Assembly: GCA_950022655.1 (NCBI GenBank)
Contig: OX465584.1
Location: 55,665,789 to 55,729,788, forward strand
DNA length: 64,000 nt
From: Alentia gelatinosa
Taxonomy: Eukaryota > Annelida > Polychaeta > Phyllodocida > Polynoidae
Direction of reading: 5' to 3'
Shown: positions 16,097 through 28,000 of the stretch, in pieces
Layout: each line of letters opens with the position of its first letter
How positions within the stretch are numbered: the first letter of the stretch is position 1
Notes under the pieces: model-generated
Told to the model about the DNA's origin: nothing
Database searches by the model: none
Seen by the model: the letters and a program-made list of their open reading frames with translations, nothing else
Program-made: the position numbers and the translations under genes

Positions 16097-19000
16097 CTGT
16101 GACATAGATAATGATGTTTATTATCCATCGTATACAAAGTCCCCATTGAAAATGTATGGGGACTCAGTAAACCACGACCCATTATATAAAACCTGTCAGA
16201 TACCATAACTGTGGTATACGGATTAAAACCTGTGGTATACGGCCTCAAAACAATGGTATACGGGAGAAATAGTCCCTTTTTGCTATAGAGCAAAGAAATA
16301 GTTCCTAATGTTATACCCGTTAATATGGCAATTACTGGGTTTAATTTATTCGAAAAGATGGATAATAAATGCAACAAACGATGGTTTTGTGGACAGGCAG
16401 CTCTGTAAACCACTTGCGGTTGACCTCGTAATACACTCGCTAGCGCTCGTGTATTACTACGCGTCAACCTCTCGTGGTTTACGGCCGCCTGTCCACAAAA
16501 CCATCGATTATTGTCTATATACATGGGGAACTTGTACACAACGTCCATGGGGTATTATAAAAGAAATACTCAATGGGGATGATGTCACAGATGCTAGCCA
16601 ATTAGTCGGTGATAGGGGTGAGATAAAATCTTAACCACACTCGAGGCTTGATTTGATCTATGACATAAATACTGTTCTATTAATTGGGAACTTTTATCCT
16701 ACCCCTAATATAAAATCCCATTGGCTTAACATTGAGTTTCCGTATGCCACGCTGACTGGCATACGGAGTTTTATATAGTGGCTTACAGAATTTTTATCAG
16801 GTAATATTCTAAATTGAGGAGACGAGGTAGGATGAAATCAAAACCTGATTCGTTTTAATCATGGCCACCGAATTCCACTCCACATTTTGTCTCCGCATTT
16901 CACTCGGCTCTGCCTCGTGAAATCACTATGCCAAATTCCAGTCGTGGCATACAGTGGCCCAGATTAAAACTCATCTATTTTTACGATAGTACTCAACGCC
17001 CATGGCATATTTTTAAAAGATATACTCAATGAGGGATAATGTCCCCGATGCTAGCCAATTAGTCACTGATAGGGGTGAGATAAAAGCTTAACTGAACTCG
17101 AGGCTTTACTTCATCTTTGACATAGATAAGGATTTAGACATTGGGAACTTGTACTCAATGCCCATTGAGTATTGTAAATGAAGTACTCAATGTTGAATGA
17201 TGTTACCGATGCTAGCCAATTAGTCGGTGATAGGGGTGAGATAAAATCTTAACCGCACTCGAGGCTTGATTTGATCTATGACATAAATACTGTTCTATTA
17301 ATTGGGAACTTTTATCCTACCCCTAATATAAAATCCCATTGGCTTAACATTGAGTTTCCGTATGCCACGCTGACTGGCATACGGAGTTTTATAAAAGAAA
17401 TACTCAGTGGGAGATGATGTCACAAATGTTAGCGAATGGTCAGTGATATTGGCGAGATACTATCTTAACCGCACTCGATCCCTAGCCATTGAAAATATGC
17501 AATTCATTCGGCTTAGTCAGAATCTCCTGCAGGAGATTCCGGAAAAATAGACCTGTTTATAATGAGGTCGAATTATCATGTACTTTGATATTAAGTTCCT
17601 TGAAGGTTCATTCAATGTTTATTATTTAGAATCAATCATAATAATCTCATTTACCATCAGAAATCACTGTCATAACATACTTTCCATGTTAAAAGTACAG
17701 GTTAATGGCGAACTATATTATTGGTGTAAGTCTACACCAAATTACTGCCACACTTGAAAGTGCTGTGATGTCAGGAACTAAATGGCTTACAGAAACTTTT
17801 TAATTGCAATAGATTTGTTATTAATCTTGTAGGTGGGTAATAAATACAATAACGACTGGTTTTGTATACGAATGGCCGCAATCTCCTCGTAGTTGACGAC
17901 GTAATATCCTCGCTAATCACTCGGATATTACTACGCGTCAACTACTCGGAGATTACGGCCACTCGTACACAAAACCAGTCATTATTGTGTATGTATTCTG
18001 TATTGTCAATTGTAATCATTTAGGAGGCACTGCTATGAAAGAAAAAGAGTGAATGAAAACTAGATATATAATTTGAACTCATGACCAATAAAAAAAAAGA
18101 AAAGAAAGTCGGTATAGATCTGGAGGATAGCCTTCTGAAACACCATATCATGAAGAAAGAACACTAGATATTCATACTTGTATGCATCTGTGTGTGTAAA
18201 TATATTTATTTATTTATGCCTATCACATAACATTTAAAATCTGTTAATTAACCATTAAATAATCCTGATTGTATCCGAATGGAAATAAGATTGTATTAAC
18301 ACTTAAACTTACAGTGAATCATTAACAACTGCTCATTAACTAATAAATTAGCCATAAAATTATCATAACCGATCAGCCACTTTGGCAACAGATCAGTAAC
18401 AGCCGTACATATATAGTATACAGTAAAACCCCGCTTAAAGGTTTACCCAAAGTGGCCCCTTCAGCGAGATGTCACTTTAAGCGGGGTTAAAATAAATTAA
18501 GTAAAAGATTTCTGTGCCGAACAAAATGTCTCCTTAAGCGAGGTGTCCCAGAAGCGGGGTTTTACTGTACAATATAGATGCTCATGTATCCACTTGAGAA
18601 TGATAATTACAGACATCTATGCTCGAAAAAAGGCAACTAATAGAAGCCGAAACGTTGTAAATAAATTGTTCTAATAAAGCCTACTTGCATTCCTATCTGT
18701 TTAAAAAGAAAAAAAAAACGACCCACAAAACACATGCCGACCTGAGATGAAGTCCATGAGCTGGGTGGCTGTGACTGTGGAGTTTGGAGACTTCATGACG
18801 AAGGCTTTGGGCAGTTCACCCACCACCTCGGCCGGTACACCCACGACGACCGCGTCCACCACACCAGGGTGCGTCCTCAGCAACGCCTCCAACTCCGACG
18901 GCGGCACCTGGTGGCAAGAGAGGACACCAATGAGCAGCTCACTCCCTACACTGGCCACCAGAGCTACAAAACATTAAGGCCCGGCGTCCACCTACTACGA

Positions 19001-22000
19001 TATAGCTCCGATGTGGTCTGCGATGCACCTCCCGGTAAAAAAAAACAAAATCGCGTCGGAAGGTCACCTAATATCGGAGCAGTTGACAACGTTTCTGTGA
19101 TTAGACACCGATAAAACCCCATACAATGCGTGGTGGATTGGCATGTCTAGACTTATGTCTATGATTTTGTATCTTCCCGATATGTCTCCGATATTTGCTT
19201 TTCGTATCGTAGTAGGTGGACGCCAGGCCTTACTCTGGTCGAGGATTACGGCCACCTGGACCAAATAGCAGGATCAGTGGTAGAAATTATATCTTCTTTC
19301 ATTATTGTATTATTATTTTCATGATTCAATTCATGTTGCACTCAATAGAAAATGAAAACATGAAAAGTGGGTTGGAGGGCGTTTGTGTTAGCTGCAAGAG
19401 GCAAGCAGTGATTTTGTCATGAATTTGGGTTAAAAAGATTAATCAACCAATGCACCAGACCATTCAAAGAAAACGGATCTTGCACTGATAACGTCCTTAC
19501 AGATTGTATAAATATAAACAAGGCAGGAGTCCTTAATTTTCTAACGAGTGACCACTTGCCAGTTTATGCCATCTGGCAAGTAAGTTGGCCAGCAAAAACT
19601 ATAATAAACGTAGAAGGGAGGATATATAGAAAACACAACACTGAAAATCTGACTAACTGGATCGAACACGTTGTCTGGGTAGACTTTTATAACATTACAT
19701 CACCAAATGAACAATGGGAATTTCTGCTGTCGGTGTATCTAGATTACTACTGCCCTGTAAAAACTTGGCGCATGTCGGATAAGGGAGTAGTTTGGATGAA
19801 TGACGACATTAGAGGAATGATACTAGAACGGGCCGAAAACCTAAGAGACTTTGAATCTACTGGTCAAAACATATCCCTAGACAGAGCGAGACAGCTGAAA
19901 CGGGAAATACACAAAACAATCAGGAATGCGAAAGCATCGTATGTTAGCGATAAACTTGATCAAAGTGCTGACAACCCCAGGAAGTTCTGGCGTGAAATTA
20001 ATAATATTTTTAAACAGTCTCAAACGTTAGTGCCACCACCGCTAGAAGACCCAGATAGTGGAGAAACAATAGCGTCTGATATGACCCCAGATTTTCTCAA
20101 TGAATATTTTTCTACAATAGGAAAAATTCTATCAGATAAAATTGAAACTCCACAAACCGAATTGAATTATGATATAGATACGAACATAAACGTTTTACTC
20201 ACTGTCGACCCGGAAACAGTCAGGCAATGGATAAATGAGATCCAAATAGGAAAATCGTCAGGCCTAGACGGTATACAAACTTCGGTTCTTCGAACATACA
20301 TGCAATTGACCATTGAACACTTTGTCCATTTGTACCAAACAAGCTTTAACAAAGGAATATTCCCTCAAAGCTGGAAATTTGCGACAGTAATTCCCCTACA
20401 AAAACAAGGTAATCCGAAAAATCCTTCCAACTGCGTCCAATATTGCTGTTACCAGTGCCCGGGAAATTCTGCGAAAAGATATTTCATGCATACCTTATGT
20501 CGTTACTTGAAAGTAATAATATTTTAAGTGAACACCAATACGGGTACCGTAAAGCAAAGAGTACTATTGACGCAATTTATAAGTTCACACACGACTTATA
20601 TGAAGCAAGGGATAAAAAAGAAATAACGTGCGCTATTTTCGTCGATCTGAAGAAAGCATTCGACAGTGTGCATCACGGCCTCATCCTGAAAAAGCTAAGG
20701 AAACTAAGGTTACCACAAAATCAACTAGCCTGGGTGGAGTCATATTTAGGTAACAGATCTCAAAGAACCAGGTTCGGCAATAAGGTCTCGGATTGGAACA
20801 CGGTTGAATTTGGCGTGCCTCAGGGCTCAATCCTGGGCCCGCTCCTATTTATCTACTATATAAATGATATAGTCTCAAGTATCAAGAATGTACACCATCT
20901 GCTTTATGCAGACAATTTAGTGTTATATGCCTCTGGAGCTGGCCTGGGATTGATCCGCACCCAACTTCAGAGTTGTTTGAATGATCTCGTAGCCTGGACC
21001 AATAGTAACCGGTTAACGGTGAATATTAGTAAAACTAAGTACTGTTGGTATACGGCTGCAAACAAACTACGTCAGACTGCTGGTCTGGGCTACCAAGTAG
21101 GCCAGACACACCTGATGGGAGTGAGTTCATACATGTACCTAGGAGTAGAAATCGACAGCTGCTTAACATTTGAATGACAAATAAAATCAATGATAAAAAA
21201 GGTTAACCACAGGCTATTTAGTTTTAGCAGAGCAAGACATATTGTAAAGTTTCTCGCCTATACCATAGCGGTTCTGCTCCTAACGGTCTATATACGTAGA
21301 ATAGAGGTTTGAAGTCAACACATAGATGTTGTAGGTAACAGAATCCAGGTAAGACTGAATGGTTCTTTATTCTGGGCCCGGGTTTATATACCATCGAAGC
21401 GCCTTTGTCTCCAGGTGGGGGACGCTTATACGGGCGGTCGTGTTAGGCGCCAGTTAGCGTCACCTTTGTAACAACGAGCGCGCCCGCATCTCCAGGAAGT
21501 TGGGTTCACAAACAACCGCCGGCCTAAGCCGGGTTCAAAGGGGGGATTATAACTACAGCAGGAAAGACCAATTAACCTAGCCAATGTCGGCCATCTTGGA
21601 TTTGGAGGAAAGAATTTAGAATAGATTCAATATATATAATATAATTAATAATGCTGCTTTTTCAATGCAAAAATACCACAAAGTTAGAATTATCGACTGC
21701 AGATCTTTACAATATGATGAATCAGGAAATAGCAAGTAGGGTCTATAAACAAACGATAGCACCTCTTTTTGAATACTGTTGTTTAGTACTGGAAGGAACT
21801 ACCGTATTTATGCTCAGAAAGCTCCAAAGACTACAGTATAGAGGCTTGCGCATTTGTCTGGGGAAAGGACCCGTGGTGCACACTGTGGACAAACTTCATT
21901 CGTTAACAAGGACAAAGACACTTCAAAGGAGGAGAGAAGAGCTCACTCTAACGTACATGAGAAACGTCTATAGACGCTACTCAACCACTCAGCAACAAAA

Positions 22001-25000
22001 TGTAGATAACGAGGATGTACCTGAGAATCTCAGACTGAATGAAGTTTGAGCTCAACGACATTTGCGCTCTCAAAATCAGATGAGGTCTAAATTACCAAAA
22101 CCAAGGACCGAACATTTTAAGCATTCTCCACACTACAGGGGGGCCACTTTATGGAACGCTCAAAACTTAACCTTAAAACAAGCCGCCACCAAATCCACCT
22201 TCAAAGCCATACTGAAACGTACGCCCACAATCCCTAACCCAACCAGCCGAATTTAGTTAGTCAATGTATGGGACTGAGAGTAACATGATAAAAGACAAAA
22301 CTTATTAAGCCAATCCATGAGGAGTAACAATTCATACTGGAACGACCAATTGTTTGCTGTGTGTATTTTCTGTTTATCATTCATGGGTAAATTACATCTA
22401 TCATTCCTGTGCATAATGTGTATCAACACATATCATACTGTTAGTAGAACTTACAAGAAATGGAACATAGATATCGTCTGATGCAAAATGTAAGACCACC
22501 AGAATTGGTGAATTTTGTTGATAAATAAAAAACAAACAAAAAAACATGTCCATATGTTACACTGTACGAAACCTACCGCTTTACATATGTATGCGAAACA
22601 CGTCTAACAGTAGGATTTTCCGTCTAGAAGTTCGACCTGTTATCCGTCTCGTAGACGCCTGGTGCGGTCTTATATACGTCATATATACGCCTGATTCTGT
22701 TGTATATACACCACCGTCCAATAGTTACAATCTTTGCAACTTGGGGACACTACTGGTAGCATATTTCATTTTTTGTTGGTATCATGTCTATGCCTGGCGT
22801 ATATATAACTTGCGAAGAGTATGTTTTATCTTGAATGCGCCAGGTGTGAAATACAGCCAAGTCGCGCGCGTCTACATAAGGAAACTGTCTCTTAGACACC
22901 TCATATGCAGGTGCGGATTACAGGCGTATACAAATGAAAACAAGTCGATTTACGGCCAATATGTGCGATACCGCGATTGCGCATACATATATAAAGGCGT
23001 TAGTTTCATGCAGTTGTACTAACTTTGGCCTCAGAAGAAACGAAATATGAACACATCATTATGAGATGGTAGTACAAATGTCATATGTATTCTTTGACAA
23101 TGATAGCAAGAGGAATGTAAGTCACACCATATATAAATTATTTTAATAGTTTCTATATGAAATACTGTGACACATACCTGCAATCCTTCAAATTTAATTA
23201 TGTCCTTTACACGATCTATGAAGTAGAAATATCCATTGATGTCAAATCTGAAAAGGTCTCCTGAAGACCAAAGAGAGCTTTATGAATCTTGTTCTAATAA
23301 ATTTATGTGTGGTCCTGACTTAGCTAAAAGGGCTAGCGTCAAACGTACATGATACTCATTTTTTTAAAAGATTTTTATTCATTTCTGTTGCATAACAAAT
23401 CTTCTAAAGATTCATACAATTAGTCTAATTGTCTTACTAGATACAACACACTGTCTTCTTATGGTAAGATGAGAATTAACCTTGCTAGAGTGTTATATTT
23501 TCCAGAAATACATATATATTAAGAAAGAAACCCATCAAGGAGCGTTTGGACTGTGTCCCCATTTGCCACCAAGTATGGACCGTGCAGGAATATGAACGAG
23601 GTGATAACCGAGTAAACATTCCGAAGCGTTCCAAACAAGATGACAATTGGGGATACCAACTAAACAATTGATGATAAGAAGGTGATGCATATTTGTATAT
23701 ATGTTTTCATTTTTAGTACTGAACTTTTGGCTGATATGGCAACAAGGTTCATCAAATATGTGTGGAAATGATATCATCCATTAGAACTCATGAAGACAGT
23801 TATTTTGAGGTGCCACATGCCTATATTCGTAGCAAAGTTATATTCTTTTGGATTTTTGTTCCATTTGTGGCGGCCATTTCAAATTTTGGCTTCTAACTCA
23901 AATTCTCCACCCTTCAAGGAGGTTGAACCCAGATAGAATAAAAAAGCAGAAAAAAACTGTCATGGAAACAATTTACAGAAATTGGTAGGCTCAAAATGAT
24001 TATGGGGTTCATGAAATGACACCCTACTATGCTATCGTAAAACTGGATGAGTTTTAATCTTGGCCACTGTATGCCACGACTGAAGTTTGACATAGTGACT
24101 TCATGAGGCAAAGCCGAGTGAAGTCCAGAGCCAAAACTCCAGGAGTGGAATGCGGTGGCCACGATTAAAACGAATCATGTTTTGATTTTATCCTACCCTG
24201 TCTCCTCGATTTTGTAATATTACATGATAATAATTCTGTATGCCACTAGCGGCATATAAAACTCCGTATGCCAGTCAGCGTGGCATATGGAAACTCAATG
24301 TTAAGCCTATGGGATTTTATATTAGGGGTAGGATAATGACTCATCTCACCTGTCTGAAACCAGCCATCTTCAGTCGGAGTGTTGGTGGACTCGTCCTCAG
24401 GCTGGAGGTAGCCCAGGCAGACCTGGGGTCCCTGGATCCGCAGCTCTCCCGTCTCACCCGCACCACACAGATGCCCATCCTCAAGGTCAACCACCTGTAA
24501 TACATACACAATAATCGATGGTTTTGTGGACAGGCGGCGGTAAACCACGAGAGGTTGACGCGTAGTAATACACAAGAGCTAGCGAGTGTATTACGACGTC
24601 ATCCTCGGATGGTTTACAGAGCCGCTTGTTCACATAACCATCGTTTGTTGTATTTATTATCCATCTTTTCAAAGAAATTAAACCCAGTAATTACCATATT
24701 AAATGGTATAACAATAGGGACTTTTTCTTTGCTCTTTAGCAAAAGTGACTATTTTCCCTGTATGCCATGGTTTTGAGGCTGTATGCCACAGGTTTCAATC
24801 CGTATACCACAGTTATGGTACCTGACATGTTTTATACGATGGGGCATGGTTTACTAAGTCCCCATACATTTTCAATGGGGTCTTTGTATACGATGGATAA
24901 TAAAGTAAAGGTTTGTTTGTTTCAGGCAAATACACAAGCTGCAGTTTTTTGTGTAGCAGGAGAGGGCTACCTGACTAGCCAGATTTACAACTCATAACAG

Positions 25001-28000
25001 TACAAATAGGATCTACCTGAAAATGTGTTGTTGTTTGGGTAATTCAACGTCCAATATGTTCTATTAGGGGTCCCTTCCACCTACTACGATTAAGTCAACG
25101 ATTAACCCTTTGGCCGTGTCGGTGTCGCCGACAAACTCCTCAATTAGTCAGTTTTTGTCGCCGACGAACTCGCTCCGCGCCGACGGGCTACAATGCGCTA
25201 CAACAAAAAAGTATATCGTAGAGGGTCTACGAAATTCAAACATGTTTGAATTTCGTATCCCGTCGTATCCCGTCGTAGCCCGTCGTAGCCCGTCGGAAGG
25301 TTAATTGCAGAGCACGGCGGGTTGTCGCCGAAATAATGCCTCCCACCTACTACGACGGGCTACGATTAAGTCTGCTATTGGGTACTTAATCGTAGACCGT
25401 CGTAGCCCGTCGTAGTAGGTGGGAGGGACCCCTTAGCCTTACTTGCATTTGATGGTGTTCGAATATATTAGATGAATTTAGGTAGAAATCTGACCCCTAG
25501 TGATCTATCAAGGTGAGAGTTCTTTTGGCTACCACACCACATAGACATGGTATGACAAGGATCAGCATTTGATATCGGAGTAAATCTACCACTGGTGGCT
25601 CGGGGTGCAGGAGAAAGGTAGCTGCAGTTGGCGAACATGTATGAGAGCAAATTAAAAGACATTCTACCTTAGTGGGTCTGGGAGGTGTTTTTAAAACCAA
25701 GAACGATACTGGCTGAATGATTACGATTTGGACTAGCCGCAGGCGATATTGACTATGACAGGATTGTCAGTCCGTTTCATAAATGTGTTTCTCAAAATTC
25801 CATGATATCCTTTGTAATTTTTATCATTTATCTTTTCCTTTCATAGTGGAAGACATCGAACTTATCTAGCAACAGACCTGAGAAATGGTAAAACCTGTGA
25901 CCTTTTAAAAAGATAAAAATAAATATATATACTCCTGATCGTCTTGTCAGACCATCCTATATATATTTTTTTTGGTTGAAAATACGTTTATTCAATCTGT
26001 CTGGTGACAGGTCTTCCATGAATAAATACAGTAAGCTTGTCAGATGTAGCTACAACATAGGCATTGATGAGTGATTGATGAGATGGATAAGGAACACAAA
26101 TAGTCTTACATACTGACAGATGGTACTTATACAATGTCAGGATTCATAATATTATAAGCAACGACATGTTTACAGCTCAGTTTATCTCTATAGACTGTTG
26201 AGCTCAAGGCGGACCATGTGTTGAAAGTCTGTTTAGTCGGAGCCTTTTGGGTTTCAGATGATAAGTTGTTCCAGATTTGCAGACTTCAGTACGCAGGGCT
26301 TCCTTTGTAGCCATTTGATATAAACTTTCGCTCATGGAAGCAGAGCTTATTACTACTTCGAGTCTGTCGATACTCAATTGAGACATTTTTAGGTACCATG
26401 GAAAACTTATAGAAGATAGACATTAGTTGCCGTGCTCTTCTGATATACAACTTCTCAATTCTACATTCCGCGTGCAATTGGTCTACTCCATATCAGCAAC
26501 ACCGACCTTTGTAATCAACCTCAAGCCACGGTTCTGCAACCGCTGTAACTTCACCACATCAGTCTGGTTCCCTCCGTCATGCAAGAAGCATGCGTATTCC
26601 ATTAGCGGACAAATAGTGGATAAGTAAACTAAACGGGCTACTTCTCTGGTCATGTTGCATCTCAGCTTAGCTAGCTTGAACAAGCGGGCATTAGCACTTT
26701 TCTTTACCTGCCTAAGGTTTTCATTCAGGCTGAGGCAGCCGTCAAGGCTTGTCTTGTCAGGCCATCCTATATAAAAACGGATGACTTTAGGTAACAAGAA
26801 TGCAACAAGATGCAAGATAAGATCGTTTTTGTATCATTCTTAGTTAAAAAAATACATCCCTGGTGCTTAACTCACTTGATTTCTAACAATATTGTAAATT
26901 GCTTACCTTACAGTTGATATTTGCCAGAACTCGACCCACCGACCCTACGGGGTCATCCTTTGACCCGATAATGACCGCAGCGCATTCTGTTAGTCCATAA
27001 ACTGAAAGCATTACAAGCACGCTTTCAAAATGGTAGTTAATGTAAGTATATGGCACCAAGAATATTTGTAAAGGATACTAGGCATAGAATGAGCTATCGT
27101 ACAGACACATTGCCTTCTTTAGGTTAGCATCACAATACCTACGAATTACTTTTGATAGCATGAAATATATGTTTAATATATAAAACTAAATCTTAATTAT
27201 AAGATAGAATATTATAGAAAAGTATAGTTCGTCACATAGTCATAGGAGGTAGCTTAAAATTCCGAGAGTTCGATTACTAAGCAAACAACACATATTTTTT
27301 GTGTTTATCATTATTCTTTCAAGCCTTTCGTGCCACCTTTGTGCTACACCTTCCAGCACACTAGTGTGATAACAAGAGTACTATAAAGAGCGTTTGATCA
27401 TGGCTCAGTCTGCAATACATATGATTTGTTGTCTATGGGGATCACTTTAATAATTCTTATTCTTATAAGAATAACTGTTTCTGGACCATTACGAAGTTAT
27501 CACGAACTGTAGGTATTTCTCAACTATTACGAAATTATCACCAACAATAGACTGAATGTATACCGGCAGAAAACTATGGGAAACTACAATTCTTGAATAT
27601 TTCTAACAGGGATGGGTGCTAGATGTCTCTTTTTCATTCAGCATCCAGAGGATCATACGCAAACTCTGGAAAAAGCTAAGAGGAACGTTACGCATACATA
27701 ATAAAAAAGTAAAACCGAGTAGAGACAAATACAAACACCAACAATGTGTACTTAAGATTCTGTACTATACGAAAACTGGGTGGCAATGACATGAAACCCA
27801 ATTGCTGCGCAATTTAGTTACATGCTCTTTTATTGGGCAAATATTGTCAAAAGGCACACATAAGTATGTAGAAGAAAATTGCACTATACTAAATATCTAA
27901 TAAAGAAACTGTAAAAAAGTCAAAATGTCAAATTGTAAGGTAAAGAATGAGGATGCTAAACATTAAAAGGTCATAGAAAAGTCAATTAGGTTTGTTAGGA

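Larger units (their letters stand above)
19400..22545 (+). mobile_element. Non-LTR retrotransposon (CR1/Jockey-like LINE), 5'-truncated and broken
   Basis: The end of an AP-type endonuclease (NFLTSDHLPVYA) is followed by the linker with NPRKFWREI, the RT domain in two frames (19556-20527 and 20443-21177; KAFDSVHH, GVPQGSILGPLLF, LLYADN instead of YADD), and a C-terminal domain resuming at 21651-22256. It ends in an A-rich tail at about 22520-22545. The RT box YADN lacks the second catalytic Asp, there is at least one frameshift, and an insertion splits it at about 21277-21650. It lies in intron 10 of the synthetase gene, antisense to it. Confidence 0.88.

Noticed and set aside
15937..16548. 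203-codon minus-strand frame over the last synthetase exon
   Set aside because: It runs out of frame with the exon and through the palindromic element; the true frame has PRPVSGK and stops at 15861.
24495..24504. Considered whether the hairpin at 24505 disrupts the exon 8 acceptor
   Set aside because: TATTACAG remains intact and the phase joins exon 7 properly; the exon is retained in the model.
25937..25965. Considered as part of the LINE 3' UTR
   Set aside because: The same sequence recurs at 26751-26773 on the other side of the insert, so it is a target-site duplication.
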